64,000 nucleotides of DNA from an uncultured Acidobacteriia bacterium. GTDB taxonomy: Bacteria; Acidobacteriota; Terriglobia; Bryobacterales; Bryobacteraceae. The notes beneath the pieces were generated by a model. It was not told the DNA's origin. It was given only the letters and a program-made list of their open reading frames with translations, and made no database searches. The stretch lies in contig CAIYHG010000145.1 in assembly GCA_903925975.1 (NCBI GenBank), positions 1 through 64,000 on the forward strand, given 5' to 3'. Numbering within the stretch: position 1 is the first letter of the stretch; every line of letters starts with the position of its first letter. Positions 53,372 through 62,100 of the stretch are shown piece by piece. A program made the translations under genes and the position numbers.

Positions 53372-53570
53372 TATCCCCTCCACACTAACTTGGGTCCGAG
53401 TATATGGTTGTGCACGCGCCAGGTCAAGCGGGCGAGCGATGCTTGCCGTGAGATATCGCACGTGAAGGCGCGAACCGCGGGCCCGCATTCTTGGGCCGTC
53501 AGTGGCGCGGGACCTTGCGTAACTGCGGCGGCCTCAGGCTTTCCCCGGCGGAACGGACGAAGAGGAAGGC

Positions 53571-54218
53571 TCAGTGCCTCACCGCGATCAACGATTTTGC
53601 GAGGCCCAGGAACCGTTCGCGGACGATGCGCGCGCCGGGGAATAGCCGGCGCATCTCGGCGGCGCCGATGAGGCGGATGTCCTGAAGGAAGTGGCGGATG
53701 TAGAACTCGCGGCGATCTGGCGTTACCCGCGAGAGCGCTCTCCACAGGTTGAACCGGGGAACCACGGCGCGCTGCAAGGGCTTCGGCAGCCAGTGGATGA
53801 ACGGCGTGAACAGGTGCTGCTCCACCGGGAACCACAGGTTCGGAGTCTGTATCCAATACGCGCGGCCCACGCGCGCCGCCTCGCGCGCGAAATCTTCCTG
53901 CCGCGACCTCGAGCCGACGTGTTCGATCACGGAGTTACTGAAAACAATGTCGAACGCGCCGTCGCGGAAGGGCAGGCGGCAGCCATCACCAGCCACGCGG
54001 ATTTCGGGGCCCTCCGGGGCGACGATTGAGGACGGTATATTGAGCAGAACCACCCGAGGTTGAACCGGGAGAAGCCGCCAGCACTCGGGGGTGCCGCCGA
54101 TATCGAGGACGGTGCTATGCGGGCCGATAGCGAATTCGCGCGCGAAGCGCTCCATGCGGCGGCGGCGGAACCGGAGCGAGAGCCTACCGATTAGAGAGAT
54201 GGTGTCCGGGGCTGTCAT
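53571..54218 (-). CDS. Class I SAM-dependent methyltransferase
   Basis: A 215-residue cytosolic methyltransferase of the Methyltransf_11 type. Motif I is VLDIGGTPECW, a G-poor variant of DxGxGxG, and motif IV is FDIVFSNSVIEHVG. A C-terminal part (about 130-200) includes a run of basic and aromatic residues (FYIRHFLQDIRLI). Similar enzymes occur in surface-glycan clusters, but none is here. The 290 bases upstream (54219-54508) show no gene. Confidence 0.8.
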   Translation of the reverse strand: MTAPDTISLIGRLSLRFRRRRMERFAREFAIGPHSTVLDIGGTPECWRLLPVQPRVVLLNIPSSIVAPEGPEIRVAGDGCRLPFRDGAFDIVFSNSVIEHVGSRSRQEDFAREAARVGRAYWIQTPNLWFPVEQHLFTPFIHWLPKPLQRAVVPRFNLWRALSRVTPDRREFYIRHFLQDIRLIGAAEMRRLFPGARIVRERFLGLAKSLIAVRH

Positions 54219-54508
54219 CTGGTGAGGCGATCACCGCCTGAAGCCAAAGCGCGGGAACGAACCCAATTTCGGGCGAGCGGCGCACGGGGGCGGGAGACAG
54301 CTTCGGTCTTTCGTCTGGATGACGGCAGCATACTTGAGCGGAACGAACCCAATCCGGCAGGCAGCGGGAGCGGATGGGCTTTCCGGCTTTAGTGTAGCGC
54401 AGCGGCTGCGGGCGAGATGCGTAAGCGGCTGAGAACATTGCGTAAGTTGGCCGTGAACGGGCAGGCCGGAAGGCTTGCTACACTTGGCTGTGCTACCATA
54501 CCCGCGAT

Positions 54509-54949
54509 ATGGCATGCCCCTACTTCCGGCCGGAGACGCCGCTGCGGCGCGGGCCGGGGCCGAACGGTTCCATGCTGCCTTTGGGGGATGAATGGACGGG
54601 GACCTGCCATGCGGAGCCAGAGGCGATCCATACCCCTGAGCCAGATACGGCGCGCCGCTGCTGCAATCTCGGGTACGCGCGCGGAACCTGTAGCCGTTTT
54701 CCGGGCGGCGGCGAGCCCGACGCGGTGCGGTTCGCCATCCGTGCAGCCCGGGATGGCGCGCTGCATCTATATTACGTAGTCGAACGGGATCATCACCCTT
54801 GGGCCCACGGCGCGATGGAGTACTCCACGGCGGAGGCGCGGCTCACAGGATATTCCGGCCCCGACCTGCTTCGCTGGCAGGCCGAGGCGTACGCTAGAAG
54901 CTACCTGTATCGAAAGGAGGAAGCTGATGGAAGAGAACACGGCGGGTAA
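54509..54949 (+). CDS. Cysteine-rich protein of unknown function
   Basis: A 146-residue protein. The first half has five or six cysteines (MACPYF, TCHAEP, CCNLGYARGTCSRFP), which could form a metal site; the second half is alpha/beta (VRFAIRAARDGALHLYYVVER, then helices). There is no signal peptide. I do not know a named family. Its last 23 bases overlap the thioesterase gene, whose ribosome site AAAGGAGG lies inside it, so both are probably expressed together. Confidence 0.65.
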   Translation: MACPYFRPETPLRRGPGPNGSMLPLGDEWTGTCHAEPEAIHTPEPDTARRCCNLGYARGTCSRFPGGGEPDAVRFAIRAARDGALHLYYVVERDHHPWAHGAMEYSTAEARLTGYSGPDLLRWQAEAYARSYLYRKEEADGREHGG

Positions 54950-55415
54950 ACCCGTACGCGAGTCGGCTTCGGAATACGCCGAACTGGCCCTGCCCACGGA
55001 CGCCAACGGTCTCGGTAACCTGCTGGGCGGCAAGGTGATGCACCTGGTGGATCTGGCAGGCGCGATGGCCGCCATGCGGCACGCCCGAATGACCGTGGTC
55101 ACCGCCGCGGTGGACAGCCTAAGGTTCCATCACCCGGCGCACATCGGAGATCTGGTGATGCTGAGTTCCTCCGTGAACAGGGTCTTCCACACTTCGATGG
55201 AAGTCGGGGTGAAGGTGGTGGCTGAGAACCTGCTGACTGGCGAGCGCGTGCACACGTGTTCCGCCTACCTCACGTTCGTGGCGCTCGATGAAAAAGGTAA
55301 AGCGGCTCCGGTTCAACCGGTAATCCCGGAGACCGAGACGGAGAAGAAGCGTTATCGGGAAGCGGGGGAACGAAGAGAGTATCGCCTCGCCCAGCGAAAT
55401 TCGGGAAAAATCTAA
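54927..55415 (+). CDS. Hotdog-fold acyl-CoA thioesterase
   Basis: A 162-residue cytosolic acyl-CoA hydrolase of the YciA/BACH type. The hotdog helix and active site are in DANGLGNLLGGKVMHLVDLAGAMAAMRH (pieces: DANGLGNLLGGKVM and VDLAGAMAAMRH), where N/G and D act in catalysis, followed by VDSLRFHHPAHIGD. A basic tail of about 25 residues follows. AAAGGAGG six bases before the ATG is one of the best ribosome sites in the window. It converges with hfq. Confidence 0.88.
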   Translation: MEENTAGKPVRESASEYAELALPTDANGLGNLLGGKVMHLVDLAGAMAAMRHARMTVVTAAVDSLRFHHPAHIGDLVMLSSSVNRVFHTSMEVGVKVVAENLLTGERVHTCSAYLTFVALDEKGKAAPVQPVIPETETEKKRYREAGERREYRLAQRNSGKI

Positions 55416-55430
55416 GGCCGGCCGGGTCCT

Positions 55431-55748
55431 CTAGGCCTCTTTGTACATGTACTTGATGCTGGGCTTGTACAGGAGCAAGTTGGGCCCCTCGGTCCGGTTC
55501 ACCTTGAGGCAACACTTGTCGTACCACTCGATGGTTCCGTGGAGCGTTTCCCCATCGCGCAGCACGAACACCATGGGCGTCTTGGCCTGCATCTGCTTGA
55601 CGTAATAGAAGTTCTCTGCGTTTGTCTGATCCGGGGGGACGGGTTTCTTTTGCTGTGCCGTCGGTTGCGGCGGGCGGCGCGGAGGCGTGATCTGTTCCTT
55701 GATCTCGTTCAGCGACGGACGAATCAGCTTACGATTGACAGCTTCCAC
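55431..55748 (-). CDS. hfq: Hfq-like RNA chaperone with N-terminal extension
   Basis: A 105-residue protein. The last 60 residues are an Hfq Sm fold: [25 protein letters not shown] (pieces [12 protein letters not shown] and MVFVLRDGE), Sm1 [15 protein letters not shown], and Sm2 [12 protein letters not shown]. The canonical YKHA of Sm2 reads YKPS, so the proximal-site histidine is missing. A basic, proline-rich N-terminal extension of about 43 residues replaces the usual C-terminal tail. Hfq binds U-rich sRNAs and A-rich mRNA; specificity may differ here. It converges with the thioesterase gene. Confidence 0.85.
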   Translation of the reverse strand: MEAVNRKLIRPSLNEIKEQITPPRRPPQPTAQQKKPVPPDQTNAENFYYVKQMQAKTPMVFVLRDGETLHGTIEWYDKCCLKVNRTEGPNLLLYKPSIKYMYKEA

Positions 55749-55889
55749 GGCTTGCCATCCTTTGAAGTGGACCTAGAATTAGCCGTCGCTATTGGCATCA
55801 GCGGGGCGGTGTAGAATCGGTGTCCGACTTGCTTGAACTCATAAATAACACATCAACTCTCCCGAATCAATGTGGAAGCTCGGAGGCAG

Positions 55890-57203
55890 CTACCGTCCCA
55901 ATAACTTGCTCAGCGAGGCCCCGAGGCGGGCTGCGGCGCCGTTGATGCGCTGGCGGAGCGACGGCGATTGCGGTTGCGCCGGAGCCACCGGAGCGGCGGG
56001 TGAAACGGCGGGCTGAGTGGACCCGGCGGACCACACCGGCTGCCGCGGCTCGCAGGGCCGTTCACCCGCAAACCGGACCACGTTGGTCAAGAAGGCGAAC
56101 TCGCGGCGCGCGATAGTTCCGTCTTTCTTTTGCATGCAGACGGAGAAACCCGGGGATTTCGCCGCGGCGGCAGCCTGTTTTCCCTTTCCTGCAGACAACT
56201 CCACTTCGCTCAACAATACCGGCGAGAAGCCCTGGAGGTTGCGCTCGATGTAGGCCGTTTCGTAACGGTGGCGGCGAAGGCTCCAGACAAATACGCGGAA
56301 GCTATCGAAATCGTAGGCGCCGGCGCTGCCGCTCGCGGTGGTCCAAAGCCAGTTGTGTTTCACCTGATCGCCGTCCTGGATGTCCCCTAGAGAAAAATAC
56401 GACACAATTCGATTGCCTTCGGCGTATTGCGCGACTTCGTCGGGAATGGACATCACCAAGGGGCGCGCCAGCACCCAGCCGGCCGAGCCATCGCGCGTGC
56501 GCACCAAACTCCAGTAATCCATGGGAATGGCGGGGGGCGGCGGCGCGGGTTCGGACGGAATTTCGGCTTCGAACTCGCCGGGATCGCTCCTTGAAAGCTC
56601 AAGCCAATTTGGCGGCGGGCCGGGCGGCACGGTCTTCGCCAAGGGAGGGTACTTGGGCTTCGGCGCGGGCTTGGGCGCGGCGGTCTTAGCCTTCTTGGGC
56701 GCCGGCGGCACGAGCGGGGGACGCTGAGGGCCCGCGCGCGGCGCCAGTGCGTGGGCGACCACGTCCACCGAATCGGTTTCCTTCAGGGTGATGAAGCTGG
56801 GCGAGGTTCGCGAGGGCTGCGTGTGGATTCTGAGATCGCCGTAAGTGGTTGCCGCGCCTTGAGATGGCATGGAACGCACGCGTTCGGCAAGAGCGTTCAG
56901 GTCTTTCATCTCGCCGGACGAGATCAACTGCCGCGCGTCGGTCCATCCTTCGGCGCCGTTGGGCGCGCGCACCCGCAGGAAGATCGTGCGGCGCTGCTGG
57001 AGGATCTCCAGACGGTCTCCGTGACGCACGGTGGTTACGGGGCGGGAATCCGGCGGAATGTCTTCGCGGAGTTTCAGCTCAACCGGCCCGACATACGCTT
57101 CACCGATGGCCGAGGCCCGCGGAGGTCCGCTGGAACATGCAGCCAGCAGGACCGCGCAGAGCCCGGCGGCTGCCCGAATACTCTTGGCAAAGGCCCGCTG
57201 CAC
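55890..57203 (-). CDS. SH3-like lipoprotein
   Basis: A 437-residue lipoprotein with lipobox LLAAC at about residue 22. It has an SH3-like domain (about 35-95, LKLREDIPPDSRPVTTVRHGDRLEIL as pieces LKLREDIPPD and VRHGDRLEIL). A second SH3-like copy follows (LRIHTQPSRTSPSFITL). A proline/lysine-rich linker comes next (about 160-205), then a WSLVRTRDGSAGWVLARPL segment and a C-terminal domain. It is divergent from the AAA ATPase with 120 bases between their starts, so they may be functionally linked. Cell-wall binding is likely; precise role unknown. Confidence 0.75.
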   Translation of the reverse strand: MQRAFAKSIRAAAGLCAVLLAACSSGPPRASAIGEAYVGPVELKLREDIPPDSRPVTTVRHGDRLEILQQRRTIFLRVRAPNGAEGWTDARQLISSGEMKDLNALAERVRSMPSQGAATTYGDLRIHTQPSRTSPSFITLKETDSVDVVAHALAPRAGPQRPPLVPPAPKKAKTAAPKPAPKPKYPPLAKTVPPGPPPNWLELSRSDPGEFEAEIPSEPAPPPPAIPMDYWSLVRTRDGSAGWVLARPLVMSIPDEVAQYAEGNRIVSYFSLGDIQDGDQVKHNWLWTTASGSAGAYDFDSFRVFVWSLRRHRYETAYIERNLQGFSPVLLSEVELSAGKGKQAAAAAKSPGFSVCMQKKDGTIARREFAFLTNVVRFAGERPCEPRQPVWSAGSTQPAVSPAAPVAPAQPQSPSLRQRINGAAARLGASLSKLLGR

Positions 57204-57323
57204 GAATATTCCTATTTTAGCAACCCTTTTGGGGCTGGACTGCTAACTAAGGTCGTAATGACAGGGGGCCCCGACTGGGTGTAGCGTCTTAGCGTGGGCG
57301 CCGGATTCGCGCGGGCGAACACA

Positions 57324-58610
57324 ATGAGCCATATGACTGCCCTCGAAGGCCTCGCGCCAATGCGCCCAGATTCGCGGCCCATCGTTCCCGACCGGGTGGA
57401 AGACCTGGGGATTCCGCGTTCGCTGGTGAACGATCTGGTTCTGCGCTACTTGTGGCTGCACGGCTCGGGCACGCTGCTCGCGCTGCATGAGACCTTGAAA
57501 CTCTCGTTTCCCGTTCTGGAGACGCTGTTCCATCAGCTCCGGCAGCAGCAGTTGCTCGAAGTGAAGGGCATGCTGGGCAACGATTATAGCTTTAGCCTAA
57601 CCGCCGCCGGCCGCGCGCAAGCCACTGCGAGGACCGAGGTATGCCAGTATGTAGGTCCGGCCCCGGTTTCCATCATGCAGTATCACGAAGTGGTGAAGGC
57701 CCAGGCGGCGCACCCGCGGCTCAGCCGCAACAGCCTGCGCGAAGCGTACCACGACCTGGTGATCCCGGACGATCTGCTGGATCGCCTCGGTCCGTCGCTG
57801 GTGAGCCATCAATCCCTGTTTATCTATGGTGGCACAGGGAACGGCAAGACCTCGATCGCCGAGCGTATTCTGCGCATTTATGAGGATACTGTCGTGGTGC
57901 CGTACGCGGTCGAGGTGAGCGGCCACGTCATTCACCTGTTCGACCCCGTGGTGCACAGACTGGCCCAGGAACGCGATGAGATACTCGATCCGCGGTGGGT
58001 GATTTGCCACCGCCCGTGCATTACGGTGGGCGGCGAATTGAGCGCCTCCATGCTGGAACTGCGCCTGGATGATGCGACGAAAGTGTTCATAGCGCCCTGC
58101 CAGATGAAAGCCAATAACGGAATCTTCATCGTGGACGATTTCGGCCGGCAGATGCTGACGCCCCGGGAACTGCTGAATCGCTGGGTGGTCCCGCTCGACC
58201 GCCGGGTAGACTACCTCACGCTAGCCTCAGGCATGAAGTTCCAAGTCCCGTTCGAGTTGATGGTGGTCTTTTCGAGCAACCTGGACCCGCACGATCTTGC
58301 CGACGAAGCTTTCCTGCGCCGTATCCAGACCAAAGTGCTGGTGGACGACATTAGTCCGGAAGTGTTCGACGAAATCTTCCGCCGCGTCTCCGACGGCCAC
58401 AAGGTACCCTCGGAGCCTGGGGGCGCGGAATACTTGCGCCAGCGCTGCTTCGCGTCAGGAGCCACCGAACTGCGCGCCTGCTACCCGATGGACATATACA
58501 AGCTGGTGAAGGCCATCAGCGAGTACGAAGAGAGGCCCGTGGTTCTGTCACACTCCAACATGGACCGGGCCGTAGCGCTGTATTTCGCCAAGAGCGGTAA
58601 GAAGGGCTAG
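57324..58610 (+). CDS. AAA-family ATPase with N-terminal winged-helix domain
   Basis: A 428-residue cytosolic ATPase. Residues about 20-110 look like a winged helix (LVNDLVLRYLWLHGSGTLLAL, LRQQQLLEVKGMLGNDYSFSLT as shorter pieces LVNDLVLRYLW and LLEVKGMLGND). The ATPase domain has Walker A YGGTGNGKTS, Walker B IFIVDDFGRQ and a sensor VVFSSNLDP. The frame can begin at GTG 57294, but the ATG at 57324 seems more natural; no good ribosome site marks either. Such proteins occur near pilus and secretion genes in other bacteria, but nothing of that kind is in the window. Divergent from the SH3 lipoprotein. Confidence 0.75.
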   Translation: MSHMTALEGLAPMRPDSRPIVPDRVEDLGIPRSLVNDLVLRYLWLHGSGTLLALHETLKLSFPVLETLFHQLRQQQLLEVKGMLGNDYSFSLTAAGRAQATARTEVCQYVGPAPVSIMQYHEVVKAQAAHPRLSRNSLREAYHDLVIPDDLLDRLGPSLVSHQSLFIYGGTGNGKTSIAERILRIYEDTVVVPYAVEVSGHVIHLFDPVVHRLAQERDEILDPRWVICHRPCITVGGELSASMLELRLDDATKVFIAPCQMKANNGIFIVDDFGRQMLTPRELLNRWVVPLDRRVDYLTLASGMKFQVPFELMVVFSSNLDPHDLADEAFLRRIQTKVLVDDISPEVFDEIFRRVSDGHKVPSEPGGAEYLRQRCFASGATELRACYPMDIYKLVKAISEYEERPVVLSHSNMDRAVALYFAKSGKKG

Positions 58611-58677
58611 GGGACTGAGTACCCTGTCCGCGGAATGCAGCCCGTCGCCCCGCCGTTCCCTCAATAAGTGACAGCGC

Positions 58678-59061
58678 TTACCGTTTTGCGTAGTTGGCCG
58701 CTCCCGTGATATCCAGGAGCACTACGGGCTCGTGCCCTACCACCCAGGCATCGTGTCCCGGAGGAATCGAGCAAAGCTCACCGGGACCGACTTCCTTCTG
58801 TGTTCCATCGTTCATCGCGATGTGCATCCGGCCCGAGATCTGGTATCCCAAATGCGCCGCCTCGCAGCTTTCGGTCTTGGCAACCGGCTTGACGCAGGTG
58901 GACCATTTCCAGCCGGGCTGGAACGTGGCTTTCCCGAACGTGACTCCGTCAAGCGTGATTACTTCAATCTTGCCCTTCTCGAAAGACCGGACTTCGTCCG
59001 GCTGCGTGAATCTCTTTATTGTCAGGGCCTTGCTTGCGCCCGCGTCGATGGATGGTGACAT
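58678..59061 (-). CDS. Cupin-domain protein
   Basis: A 127-residue single cupin. The first cupin motif is degenerate (FQPGWKWSTCVKP...CEAAHLGYQISGRMHI) and the second reads GPGELCSIPPGHDAWVVG. Only one or two metal-binding histidines are visible, so metal binding is uncertain. Two cysteines lie near the first motif. There is no signal peptide. The 118 bases after the giant protein gene and before this one hold no gene. A sensor or small-molecule binding role is possible; no function can be named. Confidence 0.75.
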   Translation of the reverse strand: MSPSIDAGASKALTIKRFTQPDEVRSFEKGKIEVITLDGVTFGKATFQPGWKWSTCVKPVAKTESCEAAHLGYQISGRMHIAMNDGTQKEVGPGELCSIPPGHDAWVVGHEPVVLLDITGAANYAKR

Positions 59062-59179
59062 CAGCTTCCCCCCTCAGGGGGCCAAGTATATGTGAGAGGG
59101 AAAAATCATGCAAGAGTCAGCGTTTGGGCTCGTGAGCTTTCTCGCACGTTGTGCTTGGGCACCGACCGCGCGCGGGCCC

Positions 59180-62100
59180 CTACTGCACGGCGTGCATCGC
59201 CGAAGCGTCCATGAGCACTTCTCGATTGTCATCCAGGCCGCTTGACGAAATACCGTACACCTGAAGTTCCGCCCCCACGCCCGTCGGGCCGATTACATAG
59301 CCCAGCAGGAGGCGGTCTGCCGCGCGGACCGTAAGGCCATCCAGCCAAGCCAGGGCAATGGCTCCCGGCCCGCCCTCTTGCGCGATAGAGGGAGGAGCGT
59401 CCTGCGCCATTTCGTAGCGTAGCCGAGAACGCTGCGAGCCGAGCGCGAACGTCAGTGCCACGCGCGTCAAAACTTGTCTTGCTTCCAGGTACAGCGGGAT
59501 GCGTTCTTCCGCCGTCCCAAACTGCTCCGGAGTTCCCAAAACCAGCGCACCCTGTGCGCCGGCGCCGCGAGCCGGGAAGGATTCGGCGCGCCATGGGCCG
59601 GCGGAGGCTGCGGGCGCAAACGCGCTCTGTCCGGGCGCGCCGGGGCAGACTCCGCCTCGCGAGGGCCGTACTGGCCGATCCGGGTCCAGGTTATTCACGC
59701 GGAACAACTCGCGAATCAGGTCGCGGATATCCAGAGCGTTGTCGCCTCCGCGCGCGGGCGCGACGTCAACAGGGTAAAGGTCCATTGCGTCGAAGCGGTC
59801 GGAGCATGCCGCCGGACGAAATCCGGGAACATTGTTGACCGAGAACAGGATTTGGACAAGGTCCAGTATGTTCATGATCTCATCGCCGAACGCCGGCGCC
59901 GCGTCGGCGGTGTACGGAGCTACATCGCCCACGTTGTAGGTGGCCGAGCTTATGGTCAATTGCAGCGATGCCGAGGCCGTGGCTCCGGCGCTATCGGTCA
60001 CTTGCGCCGTGAATGTGTAAGCGCCGGTTGCGGTGGGCGCACCGCTCAGTGCACCACCCGCACTCAGGTTCACGCCCGGAGGCAAGGCGCCGTTTGTGAC
60101 GGCCCAATTCGAATCGGGCGGCGTGCCTCCGACTGCTACCAGCGTCTGCGAGTATGCCGCTCCCACGGAGCCCTGGGTTAACGGGGACGCGGTAAAGACG
60201 GAGAGCGCCCCCGCGCTAACCGCCAATGTGAAAGAAGCGGTGGCTGCCAGCGCGGAGCTGTCCGTGACTTGGACCGTGAAGGAGGACGCGCCGGCCGCGG
60301 CGGGCGTGCCCGATATCGCGCCGCCCGCGCTGAGCGAAAGGCCCGTGGGAAGAGCGCCGGAGACCACCGACCAGGAATAGGGCGGCAAGCCGCCGGCCGC
60401 CGTGAGCGTCCGTGAATAGGTCACGCCAACCGCGGCGCGCGGCGATGCCGGCGTGGTGATAGACAAGGGGCTGAGCGGTTGGACACGCCGAACCGCGTTC
60501 GCGTAATAGTCTGCCACATAGAGATTTCCTGCTGCGTCAACGGTCACGCCGAATGGGGACCAGAGTTCGGCGCCCGCGGCCGGCCCGCCGTCGCCCGAGT
60601 AGCCCGGGGCGCCGTCGCCGGCCACGGGGGCAACGCCGCCGGAAGAGACCTTCATGACCCGGTGCTCGTCAGGGTACGCGATGTAGAGGTTGCCTGAAAG
60701 ATCCAGCGCCACGCCGGAAGCGTAGCCACCGGAGGCCACGGTAGCGATGGACCCGCCGGGAGAAACCATGCGAACAACGCCCCCGGCGATATACAAATTG
60801 CCCGCCCCATCAATAGCTACGCCGGAGGGATAGGAAATCTGTGCGCTGGTTGCAGGCCCGCCGTCGCCCGAGTAGCCGGGAGCGCCGTTGCCGGCCACTG
60901 TGCCGATGAGGCCGCCGGCGGAAACCTCGCGAATGCGCCCGTTATATGCGTCCGCGATGAAGAGGTTGCCCGAAGCATCGAAGGCCAAGCCTGACGGACC
61001 GTTTAGCTGGGCTGCCGTGGCAGGCCCGCCGTCGCCCGAATAACCGGACGAGCCGTTCCCGGCGACCGTGGTAATAATGCCACCGGGCTGGATCTTGCGG
61101 ACGGCGGCCGCTTCGGCGATGTAGAGGTTGCCGGAGCCGTCCACCGCCACGGCGGACGGGCTGTTCAACCGGGCGCTGGCGCCAGGCCCGCCGTCACCGG
61201 AGTGCCCTGCAACGCCATCGCCGGCCACTGTGGTGATAGTGCCGGCGGGTGACACTTTGCGCACCCGGTTGTTGGCAGTGTCCGCGATGAAGAGGTTGCC
61301 CGAGGCGTCCACGGCTGTGCCGGACGGATGGAACAACTGAGCGCTGGTGGCGGGCCCGCCATCGCCGGAATAGGCGGAGTGGCCGGCGCCCGCCAGCGTG
61401 TCGATGTCGCCGTTGAGCCAAACCTTGCGAATCCTGCCGTTGTATGTATCCGCGAGGTACAGATTGCCGGACCCGTCGATTGCGACGCCGGATGGGGCGT
61501 TTAGCTGGGCTGCCGTGGCCGTGCCGTCGTCGCCCGAATAACCGGGAGAGCCATTGCCGGCTACCGTCGTAATGACTCCGGCCGGCGTGACTTTGCGGAT
61601 GTTTCCCGCCGCGATATAGAGGTTCCCCGTTGCATCGCACGCCAAGCCGTATATTGAGCCGAGGTGCGCACTTCGCGCTGGTCCGCCATCGCCGGGCACG
61701 TTGGGGCCGCCGCCAGCCACGATCACGGTGAGTGCCAAGCCGCCGCTGACCCATACCTTGCTAACAATCCCCGAGTGCTGGTCCGCAACATAGACGTTCT
61801 CCGACGCATCGACGGCGATGGCGGACGGGAAATACGTAGAAGGGCCGCCCACGGCCCAGCCCATCACAGTGCTGATGACGCCGCCGGGCGCGACCTTTCT
61901 AACGACGGTGGCGCCGTCGAGCGCCTCGGCGATATAGAGGTTTCCAGACCCGCTCACCGCCACGCCATTCGGCCAGGAAAGTGTTGCGCTTGTGGCAGGA
62001 CCGCCGTCTCCCGACTCGCCGCGAACGCCGTTGCCGGCGACGGTGGTAATGACGCCGGCCGAAACCTTGCGGACGCGGTTATTGCCCGCATCGGCAATGT

